Assembly: GCA_902793125.1 (NCBI GenBank)
Contig: CADBCC010000004.1
Location: 20,310 to 84,309, forward strand
Direction: 5' to 3'
Length of the DNA: 64,000 nt
From: an uncultured Ruminococcus sp.
GTDB lineage: Bacteria; Bacillota; Clostridia; Oscillospirales; Acutalibacteraceae
The translations under genes were made by a program, and so were the position numbers. How positions within the stretch are numbered: the first letter of the stretch is position 1; each line of letters opens with the position of its first letter. The notes beneath the pieces are model-generated. The model worked only from the letters and a program-made list of their open reading frames with translations, searched no databases and had not been told where the DNA came from. Shown piece after piece: positions 46,301 to 54,611 of the stretch.

Positions 46301-46477
46301 GATTCCTACGCGTTTGTAGTATCCAATGACGGTTCTCCTCAGTCCATGGATTGCGCGGGCTTTACTCAGAACGAGCTCTGGATTGTTATCGACGACAGTA
46401 AAGACGGAGTAAATCTCTCAGTTTACGATGTTAATCCTGATGATAATCCCGGCGCTAAGCCTGTTTTAAAAACCTGA
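43331..46477 (+). CDS. dockerin-bearing type I pullulanase (amylosome-type)
   Basis: A 1048-residue protein; AAGGAGG precedes ATG 43331. Signal peptide about 1-25; CBM48-like module about 45-165; GH13 catalytic domain about 180-640, with Asp387 (F-R-F-D), Glu416 (W-G-E-G-W) and Asp513 (C-H-D-N). A MucBP-like module is followed by a type I dockerin at about 794-853 with two calcium repeats (D-I-N-G-D-G-K and D-V-T-C-D-G-V-F-D-I-N-D). Another MucBP module and a C-terminal CBM26-like starch-binding module (about 929-1035, W-I-W-G-M-F-D and E-W-P-G-V) follow. The dockerin should dock it to a cohesin scaffoldin, as in the R. bromii amylosome. No cohesin gene is in the window. Confidence 0.95.
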   Translation: MAKKLLSALLCAMLILSSVVMAGAASTDKSATGDTAYATAARQLDNEYGYNGNDLGATYSKESTTFKVWAPTATSIKLNLYNTGSDTEENAKKLGSYNLEKLSNIATNDEDQKFTGIWTVTVSGDLKNKYYTYTITAKNVTGSKTSSNKETPDVYSVATGVNGKRSMICDLSDTDPEGWDKDTHVVQKRNTQSSVWEVHVKDFSYNENSGVSEENRGKYLAFTENGTTLNGEGNVSTCIDYLKELGITTVQINPFYDYGSVDESGASSQFNWGYDPVNYNVPEGSYSSNPYDGNVRIKECKQMIQALHNAGISVVMDVVYNHTYSADSCFERTVPNYYYRMKADGSYSNGSGCGNETASENLMFRNYMVQSCLYWVNEYHVDGFRFDLMALHDTETMNIIRDELDKVNPGLTTWGEGWTGGTSTYPSTTCTGAAFKQAKQSNASALDPRVAFFNDGVRDGLKGKVFGSTSTGWVQGTEGSYQAVAYGVLANTKNGNWRSQQPSQTVTYASCHDNQTLWDRLCASQNLDDYFRVRHPLIVSENKLTGGMLAMSQGVNFMLAGEEMGRSKDNDENSYSSPATLNMLDWSQVSTNADIVSYYKGMLDIRKAFSPLTDDTKASSEKYRIYTGYKNPSAVYAGVWDNDTEGEWNKLAVIANSASTEKEYTLDELDGVKDWVIIANDRIAGVSKISENGKKFTLPAKSMIVAVDKESFESVPATDKSGYVNVKNVNVASGKIIDSYTIKGTIGSKYSVSIPTGIDKSFELKSITGDMNGVFSEGTKEVVLYYGYYVPESCKSDINGDGKSNILDATYMQKALAHIVELDDNQSKLADVTCDGVFDINDVTMYQKNIAKINVATGVVIVNYLDKATNKPIIGSVEYTGRVGEEFKPNKASILGYAVDETQLPEESVLVPYGDKEINFFYDEAESNVSLHVKHSGTKTWEPSLWIWGMFDGDDSGNSYNDRQEWPGVTLTEKDEKGWYTRSFTADEEDDSYAFVVSNDGSPQSMDCAGFTQNELWIVIDDSKDGVNLSVYDVNPDDNPGAKPVLKT

Positions 46478-46485
46478 TAAAAGAT

Positions 46486-46512
46486 AAAGGAGCTGCTTTC
46501 TGCAGCTCCTTT
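46486..46512 (+). terminator. terminator of the pullulanase operon
   Basis: AAAGGAGCTGC and GCAGCTCCTTT arms with a five-base loop, followed by T. Confidence 0.9.
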
Positions 46513-46523
46513 TAACGTAAAAA

Positions 46524-46548
46524 ACTCAGCCGTAAATTTCGGCTGAGT
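46524..46548 (-). terminator. terminator for the gene at 46558
   Basis: ACTCAGCCG and CGGCTGAGT arms, ten bases beyond the stop codon of the leftward gene. On the minus strand it leads into TTTTTTACG. Confidence 0.8.
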
Positions 46549-46557
46549 AATTTTATA

Positions 46558-46935
46558 TTATTCGAAATCTCCGTAAAAATCGAATTCCTCGAATGTATCG
46601 GTGAGCAGATCGGCGGCTTCATCTCTTATATCCGCCTCGTCTTTTCCGCGGTCAAGCTCCTGAAGGAAAAGGTTTACGCTTCCGAATAAATCCGTGAAAA
46701 GGATTTCCGCAATATCTTCTTTTGTGATTTCGGGGTTGCTGTCGTAAAGAACCTTAGCGGTCTGAAGCATAATATACTGAAGTGTGCTTTCGATTGCCTC
46801 TAAATCAGCTTCCTCGCAGCATACTCCCGCGTTAATATCGCCGTTTGATTCACAATGTCCGTACATAAAAAGCTCGCCTGATTTAAGCTTGCTATCCTCG
46901 ATTTCCTCTATTTTTTTAGTGATGTTTGAAGCCAT
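46558..46935 (-). CDS. acidic cytoplasmic protein, unknown
   Basis: A 125-residue, strongly acidic protein with AAAGGAAG before the start. It has no signal peptide or membrane helix. A central helical part (about 45-110) is followed by a Glu/Asp/Phe-rich end. It contains a C-C pair at about residues 39-40 and one earlier Cys. No family recognised. It is monocistronic. Confidence 0.65.
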   Translation of the reverse strand: MASNITKKIEEIEDSKLKSGELFMYGHCESNGDINAGVCCEEADLEAIESTLQYIMLQTAKVLYDSNPEITKEDIAEILFTDLFGSVNLFLQELDRGKDEADIRDEAADLLTDTFEEFDFYGDFE

Positions 46936-47020
46936 TTTTATACTTCCTTTCTTTTAAGTGTTTTTATTTTATCATATTTATTCGGGATTGAAAAGATATA
47001 TATTTTGTAAATTGTTCATA

Positions 47021-47299
47021 TTATCCCGAAGTAAGATTTACAATCAAGCTGATTACAAAATACAAGAGAAAAATAAACGCCGCTAAAGATAATCCGAAAA
47101 CAAGAATTTCGAGCAGTAATTTTTTTCTGCTTTTCTTTTCGGGGAAGTAGTCTTTAAATTTTTCTTTAAAGCTGTCCATAGCCTCTTTGACCGGCATTTT
47201 GAAGTCGCACAGGGGACAGTTTGTTTCACTTTCATTTTCGTCCGCCTCAAAAATATAACCGCATTTTAAACATTTAGCGTTATAGTTTTCTTTTTCCAT
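47021..47299 (-). CDS. small zinc-ribbon protein with C-terminal membrane helix
   Basis: A 92-residue protein. ATG 47299 has GCGAGG eight bases before it, while ATG 47305 is too close to that site. The N-terminal zinc ribbon C-L-K-C-G-Y ... C-P-L-C-D is followed by a charged linker and one hydrophobic helix (about residues 65-88), so it is tail anchored with the ribbon in the cytoplasm. Function unknown. Confidence 0.75.
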   Translation of the reverse strand: MEKENYNAKCLKCGYIFEADENESETNCPLCDFKMPVKEAMDSFKEKFKDYFPEKKSRKKLLLEILVFGLSLAAFIFLLYFVISLIVNLTSG

Positions 47300-47388
47300 A
47301 ACCATAACCTCGCTTTCATAGTATATAATATAATAGTTTTGGTATTTTTTCAATACTGTTTTCCTAACTATGTGAAAATTAACTTATA

Positions 47389-47418
47389 TTGACAATTTAC
47401 TGATATTTGTGGTATTAT
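47389..47418 (+). promoter_or_regulatory. pckA promoter
   Basis: TTGACA (47389-47394), an 18-base spacer, and TATTAT (47413-47418). Confidence 0.65.
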
Positions 47419-47463
47419 ATATGTGTTAAAAAATTAACTTTTAGAAAGGCTGTTGAGATTACT

Positions 47464-49080
47464 ATGGCTAAGATTGATTTAACAAATTACGGAATCAAAG
47501 ACGTAAAAGAGATTATTTACAATCCTTCTTACGAACAACTTTATAAAGACGAGACGGATGCGTCTTTAGAAGGTTTCGATAAAGGACAGGAAACCGAACT
47601 CGGCGCTGTTAATGTTATGACAGGCGTTTACACAGGCCGTTCGCCCAAAGACAAGTTTATTGTTATGGACGAAAAGTCCAAGGATACTGTTTGGTGGACT
47701 ACTCCCGAATATCCCAACGATAACCATCCCGCTTCCGAAGAAACATGGGAAGCTTGTAAAAAGCTTGCTATTGACGAACTTTCGGGCAAGAAGCTTTATG
47801 TAGTAGACGCTTTCTGCGGAGCTAATAAAGATACACGTATGTCCGTACGTTTTATTATGGAAGTTGCGTGGCAGGCTCACTTTGTTGAGAATATGTTTAT
47901 TAAGCCTACGGCTGAGGAGCAGGAAAACTTCGTTCCCGACTTTACTGTATTCAACGCTTCCAAGGCTCTTGTTAAGAACTATAAGGAGCTCGGCCTTAAT
48001 TCCGAAACCGCGGTTCTCTTTAACGTAAAAAGCCGTGAGCAGGTTATTTTAAATACCTGGTACGGCGGAGAGATGAAGAAGGGTATCTTCTCTATGATGA
48101 ACTACTTCCTTCCGCTTCAGGGTATCGCTTCAATGCATTGCTCTGCCAATACCGATATGGAAGGTAAGAATACAGCTATTTTCTTCGGACTTTCCGGTAC
48201 AGGTAAAACAACTCTCTCAACCGATCCGAAACGTCTTCTTATAGGCGATGACGAGCACGGCTGGGACGATAACGGAATATTTAACTTCGAGGGCGGATGC
48301 TACGCTAAGGTAATCGGTCTTGATAAGGAAAGCGAGCCCGATATCTTTAACGCGATTAAGAGAGACGCTCTTTTGGAAAACGTAACTGTTGCCGATGACG
48401 GTACTATTGACTTCGACGATAAGAGCGTAACCGAAAATACACGTGTTTCTTATCCGATTGAGCATATTGAAAAGATTGCTAAAAATGTTAATAAGATTTC
48501 CTCAGGCCCCGCCGCCGATAACGTAATCTTCCTTTCTGCCGACGCTTTCGGAGTGCTTCCTCCCGTATCAATCCTTACTCCCGAGCAGACTCAGTATTAT
48601 TTCCTCTCGGGCTTTACAGCTAAGCTTGCGGGTACAGAGCGCGGAATCACAGAGCCCACACCTACATTCTCAGCTTGCTTCGGCCAGGCGTTCTTAGAGC
48701 TCCATCCCACAAAGTACGCTGAGGAGCTCGTTAAGAGAATGGAAAAGAGCGGAGCGAAAGCGTACCTCGTAAATACAGGCTGGAACGGCACAGGTAAGAG
48801 AATTACAATCAAAGATACACGCGGAATTATCGACGCTATCCTCGGCGGAGATATTAAGAACGCGCCCACTAAGAAAATCCCTTACTTCGATTTTGAAGTT
48901 CCCACCGAGCTTCCCGGAGTTGACAGCGGAATACTCGATCCGAGAGATACTTACGCTGACGTTTCCGAATGGGACGCTAAGGCTAAGGACCTTGCCGAAA
49001 GATTTGTAAAGAACTTTAAGAAATACGAATCCAACGAAGCCGGTAAAAAGCTTGTAGAAGCAGGCCCGAAAAACAGTTAA
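47464..49080 (+). CDS. pckA: phosphoenolpyruvate carboxykinase (ATP)
   Basis: A 538-residue protein. The start is ATG 47464 (M-A-K-I-D-L); upstream in-frame codons are not family-like. G-R-S-P-K-D-K-F near the N terminus, the kinase-1 P-loop [11 protein letters not shown], and the metal site D-D-E-H-G-W are intact. It interconverts oxaloacetate and PEP. In rumen and gut anaerobes it often fixes CO2 toward oxaloacetate. It is convergent with the acyltransferase gene across the repeat element. Confidence 0.98.
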   Translation: MAKIDLTNYGIKDVKEIIYNPSYEQLYKDETDASLEGFDKGQETELGAVNVMTGVYTGRSPKDKFIVMDEKSKDTVWWTTPEYPNDNHPASEETWEACKKLAIDELSGKKLYVVDAFCGANKDTRMSVRFIMEVAWQAHFVENMFIKPTAEEQENFVPDFTVFNASKALVKNYKELGLNSETAVLFNVKSREQVILNTWYGGEMKKGIFSMMNYFLPLQGIASMHCSANTDMEGKNTAIFFGLSGTGKTTLSTDPKRLLIGDDEHGWDDNGIFNFEGGCYAKVIGLDKESEPDIFNAIKRDALLENVTVADDGTIDFDDKSVTENTRVSYPIEHIEKIAKNVNKISSGPAADNVIFLSADAFGVLPPVSILTPEQTQYYFLSGFTAKLAGTERGITEPTPTFSACFGQAFLELHPTKYAEELVKRMEKSGAKAYLVNTGWNGTGKRITIKDTRGIIDAILGGDIKNAPTKKIPYFDFEVPTELPGVDSGILDPRDTYADVSEWDAKAKDLAERFVKNFKKYESNEAGKKLVEAGPKNS

Positions 49081-49090
49081 TAGTTAATAA

Positions 49091-49243
49091 TTAATAGTTA
49101 ATAGTTTCGGTCGGGTAGACAGAATGGTTATAACTTCAACCAATGTCACCCGACCGAGTTTTTATGCGCTTCGCGCAAGCGAAATAATATGGTCGGGAAA
49201 ATAACGTTGATAATTTATCACGCTGTCTTCTCGACCATAACTG
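49091..49243. repeat. structured intergenic repeat, copy 1 (153 bp)
   Basis: The first of two adjacent near-identical units. Inner hairpins are CGGTCGGGT (49108-49116) with ACCCGACCG (49148-49156), CGCTT-cgcgc-AAGCG, and TATGGTCG with CGACCATA (about 49189-49196 and 49232-49239). AGACAG near the start is complementary to CTGTCT near the end. The unit begins with TTAATAG repeats. Confidence 0.9.
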
Positions 49244-49399
49244 TTAATAGTTAATAGTTTCGGTCGGGTAGACAGAATGGTTATAACTTCAACCAATGTC
49301 ACCCGACCGAGTTTTTATGCGCTTCGCGCAAGCGAAATAATAATATGGTCGGGAAAACAACGTTGATAATTTATCACGCTGTCTTCTCGACCATAACTG
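49244..49399. repeat. structured intergenic repeat, copy 2 (156 bp)
   Basis: It differs from copy 1 only by an extra three-base AAT and one T-to-C change in the region after the CGCTT hairpin. It is followed by a short run of TTGTTAA/TTAATTG simple repeats to 49420. It lies between the convergent ends of pckA and the acyltransferase gene, so its hairpins may also stop transcription. Confidence 0.9.
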
Positions 49400-49420
49400 T
49401 TAATTGCTAATTGTTAATTG

Positions 49421-50500
49421 TTAATTGTTTCTTCCACCTGTAAGAACCTTATGCACAGGCCGTAATAGTTTTCTTATTACCATACTTATAATCATACAAA
49501 CAGCGATAATCGAAATCGGAAGGCAAATATATAGTATAAAGTGGCTTCCGTCCGAGCTGTCGGGAATAATCGCAAGCTCATAGCTAATGCGTAAAAGCGG
49601 CTCGTGCAGCGCGAAAACAAAGAATAAATGCGCCGCCGCCAAAAGCAATCCTTTCATTGTTGAAATGTATCTTACAATATGGTCAAATACTAACCACATT
49701 CCCGCGATTCCCGCTGCCTGAGTGAATTTATGAACAATATTTACTAATATTGTATTCTTTGTTAGCGCCGCTAAATACATCTGTAAAAGGCTTAAAGCTA
49801 TCCATACTAAAGCGAATATCGCCGCCTGCAAACGGTTATCTCTTTTCGTAAAAATACGCCATTTTCCGAATATCGCTAAAGAAGCTCCTATTGAGAAGAA
49901 CAAAAGCGCTTCCGACTGAAGAACAAAGTTAATATTAAAAAACCAAAGCGCGCCGAATGGTATAAGTATTAACGCCTTTGTATACTTTACAAGAACATAA
50001 ATAACAGGGGCTAAAATTGTAAGAAGCATAACCTGTCTTAAAAACCAAAGCTGATAAGCGGGCGGTTTAATAAGGTACATATAAAACTTTTCAAACCCGA
50101 GGTTGTTTTCCTTAATAAAAGCTAAGTTATTGAAATGTTCGAAATTGGAAAGGATTATTATCGCGAGTCCCGATAAAAGCGCCCACGCGACATAGGGGAC
50201 AAGCAAAGGGAAAATGCGCTTTTGCATTTTATTAAAATAACCCTGTACCGTGTTTTCGTAGTTAATAAAAAGCAGAAATCCCGAAAAGATAAAGAACATC
50301 GGAACCGCGAAAGAGAATAATCCGTTACTGAAAAAGTATTCGAACATTTCCGCCGCGTTGTAACCTGTGGTAATAAGCGAGTCGGGGCGAAGAGCGCCGT
50401 TTGAGTAATTATAGGAATTAACAAAAACAATCGCGAACATAGCCAAAACCGAAACAAATTTAATTTTTCTGCTTAAATATTTGCTCATTGGTTTACTCAT
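49421..50500 (-). CDS. acyltransferase family 3 membrane protein
   Basis: A 359-residue protein. ATG 50500 is chosen because GAGGG lies five bases upstream; it overlaps the end of rex by eight bases. About ten hydrophobic helices follow the OafA/NodX-like pattern, with M-F-F-I-F-S-G-F-L-L and Y-Q-L-W-F-L-R near the middle. The usual N-terminal R-x10-H motif is not evident, with N-S-Y-N-Y where the His would lie, so the catalytic histidine may be missing. Such proteins O-acetylate surface glycans. Target unknown. Confidence 0.75.
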   Translation of the reverse strand: MSKPMSKYLSRKIKFVSVLAMFAIVFVNSYNYSNGALRPDSLITTGYNAAEMFEYFFSNGLFSFAVPMFFIFSGFLLFINYENTVQGYFNKMQKRIFPLLVPYVAWALLSGLAIIILSNFEHFNNLAFIKENNLGFEKFYMYLIKPPAYQLWFLRQVMLLTILAPVIYVLVKYTKALILIPFGALWFFNINFVLQSEALLFFSIGASLAIFGKWRIFTKRDNRLQAAIFALVWIALSLLQMYLAALTKNTILVNIVHKFTQAAGIAGMWLVFDHIVRYISTMKGLLLAAAHLFFVFALHEPLLRISYELAIIPDSSDGSHFILYICLPISIIAVCMIISMVIRKLLRPVHKVLTGGRNN

Positions 50501-51131
50501 TTTTGCCCTCATTCATACAGTAACATAATGTCATCATAATATCGCTTAAATGTACGTTTTCTACAATCGCGTCGGGGTATTCTCCGACAATATCATAATG
50601 CGTGAAATTCCAGAAGTTTTTTATTCCGAGGTTGTAAAGTCTTTTTACGGTATCCGCCGCCGCTTCTTTGGGAATACAGAGAAAGGCGACGTCGGTATGA
50701 TTCTCTTTGCAAAAGCTTTCGAGAGTATTAATATCTTTTATTTCTATGTTATTAATCGTATTCCCGAAAATCTTATTATTGCTGTCAAAAATCCCGACTA
50801 TTTCAACACCCATCTTGCTGAAATTCATACCGGCCGCTATAGCCGTGCCGATATGTCCCGCGCCTATAAGTATTGCTTTGTAGTTCTTATTAAGACCGAG
50901 AATTTTAATTATTTCGTTTTTAAGAGTTGTAACCGGATAACCGTAACCCTGGTGGCCGAACCCGCCGAAGCAGTTTAAATCCTGCCTTACCTGCGAAGCG
51001 GTTGTCCGCATAATCTCCGCTAATTTTCCCGAGCTTACTCTGTCAACGTCATTTTCCTCAAGCTCGCACAAAAATCTATAATATCTCGGTAATCTTCTTA
51101 TTACCGATTTTGAAATCCTATTGTTGCTCAT
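50493..51131 (-). CDS. rex: redox-sensing transcriptional repressor Rex
   Basis: A 212-residue protein of usual length. The N-terminal winged helix (S-x-x-V-I-R-R-L-P-R-Y-Y-R-F-L, S-S-G-K-L-A-E-I-M-x-T-T-A-S-Q-V-R-Q-D-L) binds DNA. The Rossmann domain has G-A-G-H-I-G-T-A-I. It releases operators when NADH rises. It lies about 110 bases after icd on the same strand, separated by a hairpin. Rex-like sites are found in the acnA-icd and adhE operon promoters. Confidence 0.97.
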   Translation of the reverse strand: MSNNRISKSVIRRLPRYYRFLCELEENDVDRVSSGKLAEIMRTTASQVRQDLNCFGGFGHQGYGYPVTTLKNEIIKILGLNKNYKAILIGAGHIGTAIAAGMNFSKMGVEIVGIFDSNNKIFGNTINNIEIKDINTLESFCKENHTDVAFLCIPKEAAADTVKRLYNLGIKNFWNFTHYDIVGEYPDAIVENVHLSDIMMTLCYCMNEGKNE

Positions 51132-51202
51132 TTTTCATCCTTCATTATATATAAAATTCAAAATTCAAATTTTAAAAATTAAAATCTCAATTTTAAATTT
51201 CA

Positions 51203-51232
51203 GTGATAAGCGGTAAAACTACCGCTTATCAC
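51203..51232. terminator. terminator-like hairpin between icd and rex
   Basis: Perfect 13-base arms (51203-51215 and 51220-51232) with a 4-base loop. The T run is on the plus side, so on the minus strand it may only partly stop icd transcripts before rex. Confidence 0.7.
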
Positions 51233-51239
51233 AATTTTT

Positions 51240-52448
51240 TTACATCGCTTTTTTAAGAGTTTCGTTAACCGCCTCTAAGAATTCGGTGGTATTTACTTTC
51301 TTTTTATTTTCTAATTTAGAAATAAGATAGAGGTCGCCTGTCATAATTCCGCTCTCGATTGTGTCGATAATAGCCTTTTCAAGCTTATCCGCGAAATCCA
51401 TAAGCTCGGGAAGATTATCTAATTCTCCGCGTTTTCTTAATGCGCCTGTCCACGCGTAAAGCGTAGCTACTGAGTTTGTGGATGTTTCTTCGCCTTTTAA
51501 GTGCTTGTAATAATGGCGCTGAACGGTTCCGTGAGCCGCCTCGAATTCATATACACCGTCGGGTGATACAAGTACGGATGTCATCATAGCGAGCGAGCCG
51601 TAAGCTGTAGCTATCATATCGCTCATAACGTCTCCGTCGTAGTTTTTGCAAGCCCAGATATAACCGCCGTTTGAACGGATAACTCTTGCTACAGCGTCGT
51701 CGATAAGTGTATAGAAGTATTCGATTCCCGCCGCCTCGAATTTATCCTTGTATTCGTTTTCAAAAATCTCGGCGAAAATATCCTTGAATCTATGGTCGTA
51801 CTTTTTGCTGATAGTATCTTTTGTTGAGAACCACACATCCTGCTTGGTGTCTAAACCGTAGTTAAAGCACGCTCTCGCGAATGAGCCGATACTTGAATCG
51901 AGGTTGTGAAGTCCCTGAATAATTCCGTCGCCTTTAAATTCGTGGATTGTGCTTGTTTCCTGTGAGCCGTCGGGCTTGGTTACTAAAAGCTCGGCTTTTG
52001 AACCGCCTTTAACAACCATTTCGGTGTTTTTATATACATCGCCGTAAGCGTGACGCGCGATAGTAATCGGCTTGGTCCAGGTCGGAATGTAGGGGGTAAC
52101 ACCCTTAACTAAAATCGGAGCTCTGAAAACAGTTCCGTCCAAAGCCGCTCTGATTGTGCCGTTGGGGCTTTTCCACATTTCGGATAAGTTGTATTCGGGC
52201 ATTCTTGCGGCGTTGGGAGTAATTGTCGCGCATTTAACCGCTACGCCGTATTTCTTTGTAGCTTCGGCGCTGTCTAAAGTTATTTGGTCTTTGGTTTTTT
52301 CTCTGTTATTAAGTCCTAAATCATAATACTCGGTTTTAAGGTCAATATACGGCTTAATAAGGATATCCTTAACCTGCTGCCATATAACTCTTGTCATCTC
52401 GTCTCCGTCCATCTCAACGAGCGGAGTTTTCATCTGTATTTTACTCAT
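51240..52448 (-). CDS. icd: NADP-dependent isocitrate dehydrogenase
   Basis: A 402-residue protein of the eukaryote-like homodimeric type (starts near P-L-V-E-M-D-G-D-E-M-T-R, then L-G-L-x-N-R-E-K-T). The substrate-binding region and the C-terminal E-A-A-H-G-T-V-Q-R-H-Y segment are intact. It oxidises isocitrate to 2-oxoglutarate. Its ATG overlaps the acnA stop by four bases, so the two are translationally coupled. Confidence 0.97.
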   Translation of the reverse strand: MSKIQMKTPLVEMDGDEMTRVIWQQVKDILIKPYIDLKTEYYDLGLNNREKTKDQITLDSAEATKKYGVAVKCATITPNAARMPEYNLSEMWKSPNGTIRAALDGTVFRAPILVKGVTPYIPTWTKPITIARHAYGDVYKNTEMVVKGGSKAELLVTKPDGSQETSTIHEFKGDGIIQGLHNLDSSIGSFARACFNYGLDTKQDVWFSTKDTISKKYDHRFKDIFAEIFENEYKDKFEAAGIEYFYTLIDDAVARVIRSNGGYIWACKNYDGDVMSDMIATAYGSLAMMTSVLVSPDGVYEFEAAHGTVQRHYYKHLKGEETSTNSVATLYAWTGALRKRGELDNLPELMDFADKLEKAIIDTIESGIMTGDLYLISKLENKKKVNTTEFLEAVNETLKKAM

Positions 52449-54379
52449 TTGCTGTTCTCCTTTGTAAAGTCAAGCAGACCGCCGGCGATAATAATCGCTT
52501 TTGTTCTGTCGGTAAGTTCGCAAACCGCCTCAATGCTTTCGCCGTTTGTTTTGTTTACGACGGTGATGTTTTTGCCGTCATTAATTTCCTGTTTAACGTT
52601 CGGGAGCTCAAGCTGATCTCCGAGGTTGAATTTATCGTAATCCGAAGCGTTAACGAAAGTAAGCGGAATAATACCGGCGTTAATAAGGTTAGCTCTGTGA
52701 ATTCGCGCGAAGCTCTTTACGAGCACAGCTTTAACTCCGAGGTATAAGGGAGCGAGAGCCGCGTGTTCACGTGATGAACCCTGACCGTAGTTTTCGCCGC
52801 CGACAACAATACTGCTGCCTAAAGCCTTAGCTCTTTCGGGGAAGTCTTTATCGCATACAGTAAAGCAGTGCTGCGAGATTTTCGGAATATTGGAACGGAG
52901 CGGTAAAATCTTGGCGCCCGCGGGCATAATGTGGTCTGTAGTAATATTATCTCCGACCTTTAAGCTGCAGCTTGCTTCAATTTTATCCGCAAGCGGAGAA
53001 GTTTCGGGATAAGGCTTGATGTTCGGACCTCTTAAAACTTCAACGCTGTCCATCTCGTCAATTGTTGCGGGTTCAATTACCATATTGTCGTTAATTAAGA
53101 ACTTTTCGGGCATTTCGATTTCAACATCCGCGCCTAAAGTTGTCGGGTCTGTAAATACGCCTGTTAACGCGGAAGCCGCCGCGGTTTCGGGGGATACGAG
53201 GTAAATCTGTCCGTCGGCTGTACCCGAACGTCCCTCAAAGTTGCGGTTGAATGTTCTAAGCGAAATTCCGCCTGAGTTCGGCGACTGCCCCATTCCGATA
53301 CATGGACCGCAGGCGCTCTCTAAAATTCTCGCGCCCGCCGCGATCATATCGCCCAAAGCTCCGTTTAAAGCTAACATATTAAGAACCTGCTTGCTTCCGG
53401 GAGCGATAGCGAGGCTTACGCCGTCGGCAACAGTTTTGCCTTTTAAGATAGCGGCAACCTTCATCATATCTCTGTAAGAAGAGTTAGTGCACGAGCCGAT
53501 GCAGACCTGATTGATCTCCTTGCCTGAAAGCTCCTCGATAGTTTTGATATTATCGGGAGAATGAGGACATGCTGCAAGAGGTTTAAGCTCGTCTAAGTTA
53601 ATATCAATAACCTCGTCATATTCAGCGTCGGCGTCGGAAGAAAGTTCGGTATAATCTTCTTCGCGGCCCTGCGCCTTTAAGAATTCCTTTGTGATTTCGT
53701 CGGAGGGGAAGATGGAAGTTGTGGCTCCGAGCTCAGCGCCCATATTTGTAATAGTCGCTCTTTCGGGAACGGATAAAGTCTTAACTCCTTCGCCCGCGTA
53801 CTCAACAATTTTTCCTACGCCGCCTTTAACGGACATAACCTCGAGCACCTTTAAGATAATATCTTTAGCGCTTACCCAGGGTTTTAATTTACCTGTAAGG
53901 TTAACCTTAACCATCTTGGGCATTGTGATGTAATACGCTCCGCCGCCCATTGCAACAGCAACGTCAAGTCCGCCCGCGCCGATAGCGAGCATACCGATAC
54001 CGCCGCCTGTAGGTGTATGGCTGTCTGAGCCGATTAAGGTTTTACCGGGCTTACCGAAACGCTCTAAATGTACCTGGTGGCAAATTCCGTTACCCGGTCT
54101 TGAAAAGTAAATTCCGTGTTTTTTACAAACCGACTGTATAAAGCGGTGGTCGTCCGCGTTTTCAAAGCCCGTCTGTAATGTGTTATGGTCTATGTAAGCA
54201 ACGCTTTTTTCTGTTTTAACTCTCGGAACACCGATAGCCTCGAACTCAAGATACGCCATTGTACCCGTAGCGTCCTGAGTTAAAGTCTGGTCGATTCTGA
54301 GACCTATATCCTGACCGACTTTCATTTCGCCGTCAACGATATGATTTTTAATAATTTTCTGAGCAATTGTTAATCCCAT
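52445..54379 (-). CDS. acnA: aconitate hydratase
   Basis: A 644-residue protein. ATG 54379 follows AAGGAGG. It is of the shorter bacterial type. Cluster ligands are in C-I-G-S-C-T-N-S and C-G-P-C-I-G; the swivelling C-terminal domain follows (G-S-S-R-E-H-A). It converts citrate to isocitrate. With icd it forms the oxidative half of an incomplete citrate cycle that supplies 2-oxoglutarate. Citrate synthase is not in the window. Confidence 0.96.
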   Translation of the reverse strand: MGLTIAQKIIKNHIVDGEMKVGQDIGLRIDQTLTQDATGTMAYLEFEAIGVPRVKTEKSVAYIDHNTLQTGFENADDHRFIQSVCKKHGIYFSRPGNGICHQVHLERFGKPGKTLIGSDSHTPTGGGIGMLAIGAGGLDVAVAMGGGAYYITMPKMVKVNLTGKLKPWVSAKDIILKVLEVMSVKGGVGKIVEYAGEGVKTLSVPERATITNMGAELGATTSIFPSDEITKEFLKAQGREEDYTELSSDADAEYDEVIDINLDELKPLAACPHSPDNIKTIEELSGKEINQVCIGSCTNSSYRDMMKVAAILKGKTVADGVSLAIAPGSKQVLNMLALNGALGDMIAAGARILESACGPCIGMGQSPNSGGISLRTFNRNFEGRSGTADGQIYLVSPETAAASALTGVFTDPTTLGADVEIEMPEKFLINDNMVIEPATIDEMDSVEVLRGPNIKPYPETSPLADKIEASCSLKVGDNITTDHIMPAGAKILPLRSNIPKISQHCFTVCDKDFPERAKALGSSIVVGGENYGQGSSREHAALAPLYLGVKAVLVKSFARIHRANLINAGIIPLTFVNASDYDKFNLGDQLELPNVKQEINDGKNITVVNKTNGESIEAVCELTDRTKAIIIAGGLLDFTKENSK

Positions 54380-54426
54380 ATTAATTACCTCCTTAAAAAA
54401 TAACATACTTATAGTATATTTTATTC

Positions 54427-54461
54427 TTGTTAATTTTATCACAAATTAATTATAAAGTAAA
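54427..54461 (-). promoter_or_regulatory. acnA-icd promoter with Rex-like operator
   Basis: Minus strand: TTTACT (54456-54461), a 17-base spacer, and TAAAAT (54433-54438). The palindrome at 54427-54444 (plus strand TTGTTAATTTTATCACAA) matches the Rex consensus: the TTGTTAA half is exact and the other half resembles TTCACAA. It covers the -10 box. Confidence 0.6.
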
Positions 54462-54588
54462 TCTAATATAGAATTATAATAAAAAAGCGGAGAGCCGCCG
54501 CTCTGAATCGCGTTTTTGAAAACATTTAATTTTTTGGAAAGCTTCTTAAACGGCATCGCCTGAATAAAGCGGTTTTCTAAAAAGAAAA

Positions 54589-54611
54589 AACGGTTCAATT
54601 ATCGAACCGTT
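54589..54611 (-). terminator. terminator of the YczE-like gene
   Basis: AACGGTTC (54589-54596) and GAACCGTT (54604-54611) arms. On the minus strand followed by TTTTTTCTTTTT. Confidence 0.85.

Noticed and set aside
49081-49420. Tandem units considered as a CRISPR array
   Set aside because: Only two units of about 155 bp without short repeats and unique spacers, and no cas genes.
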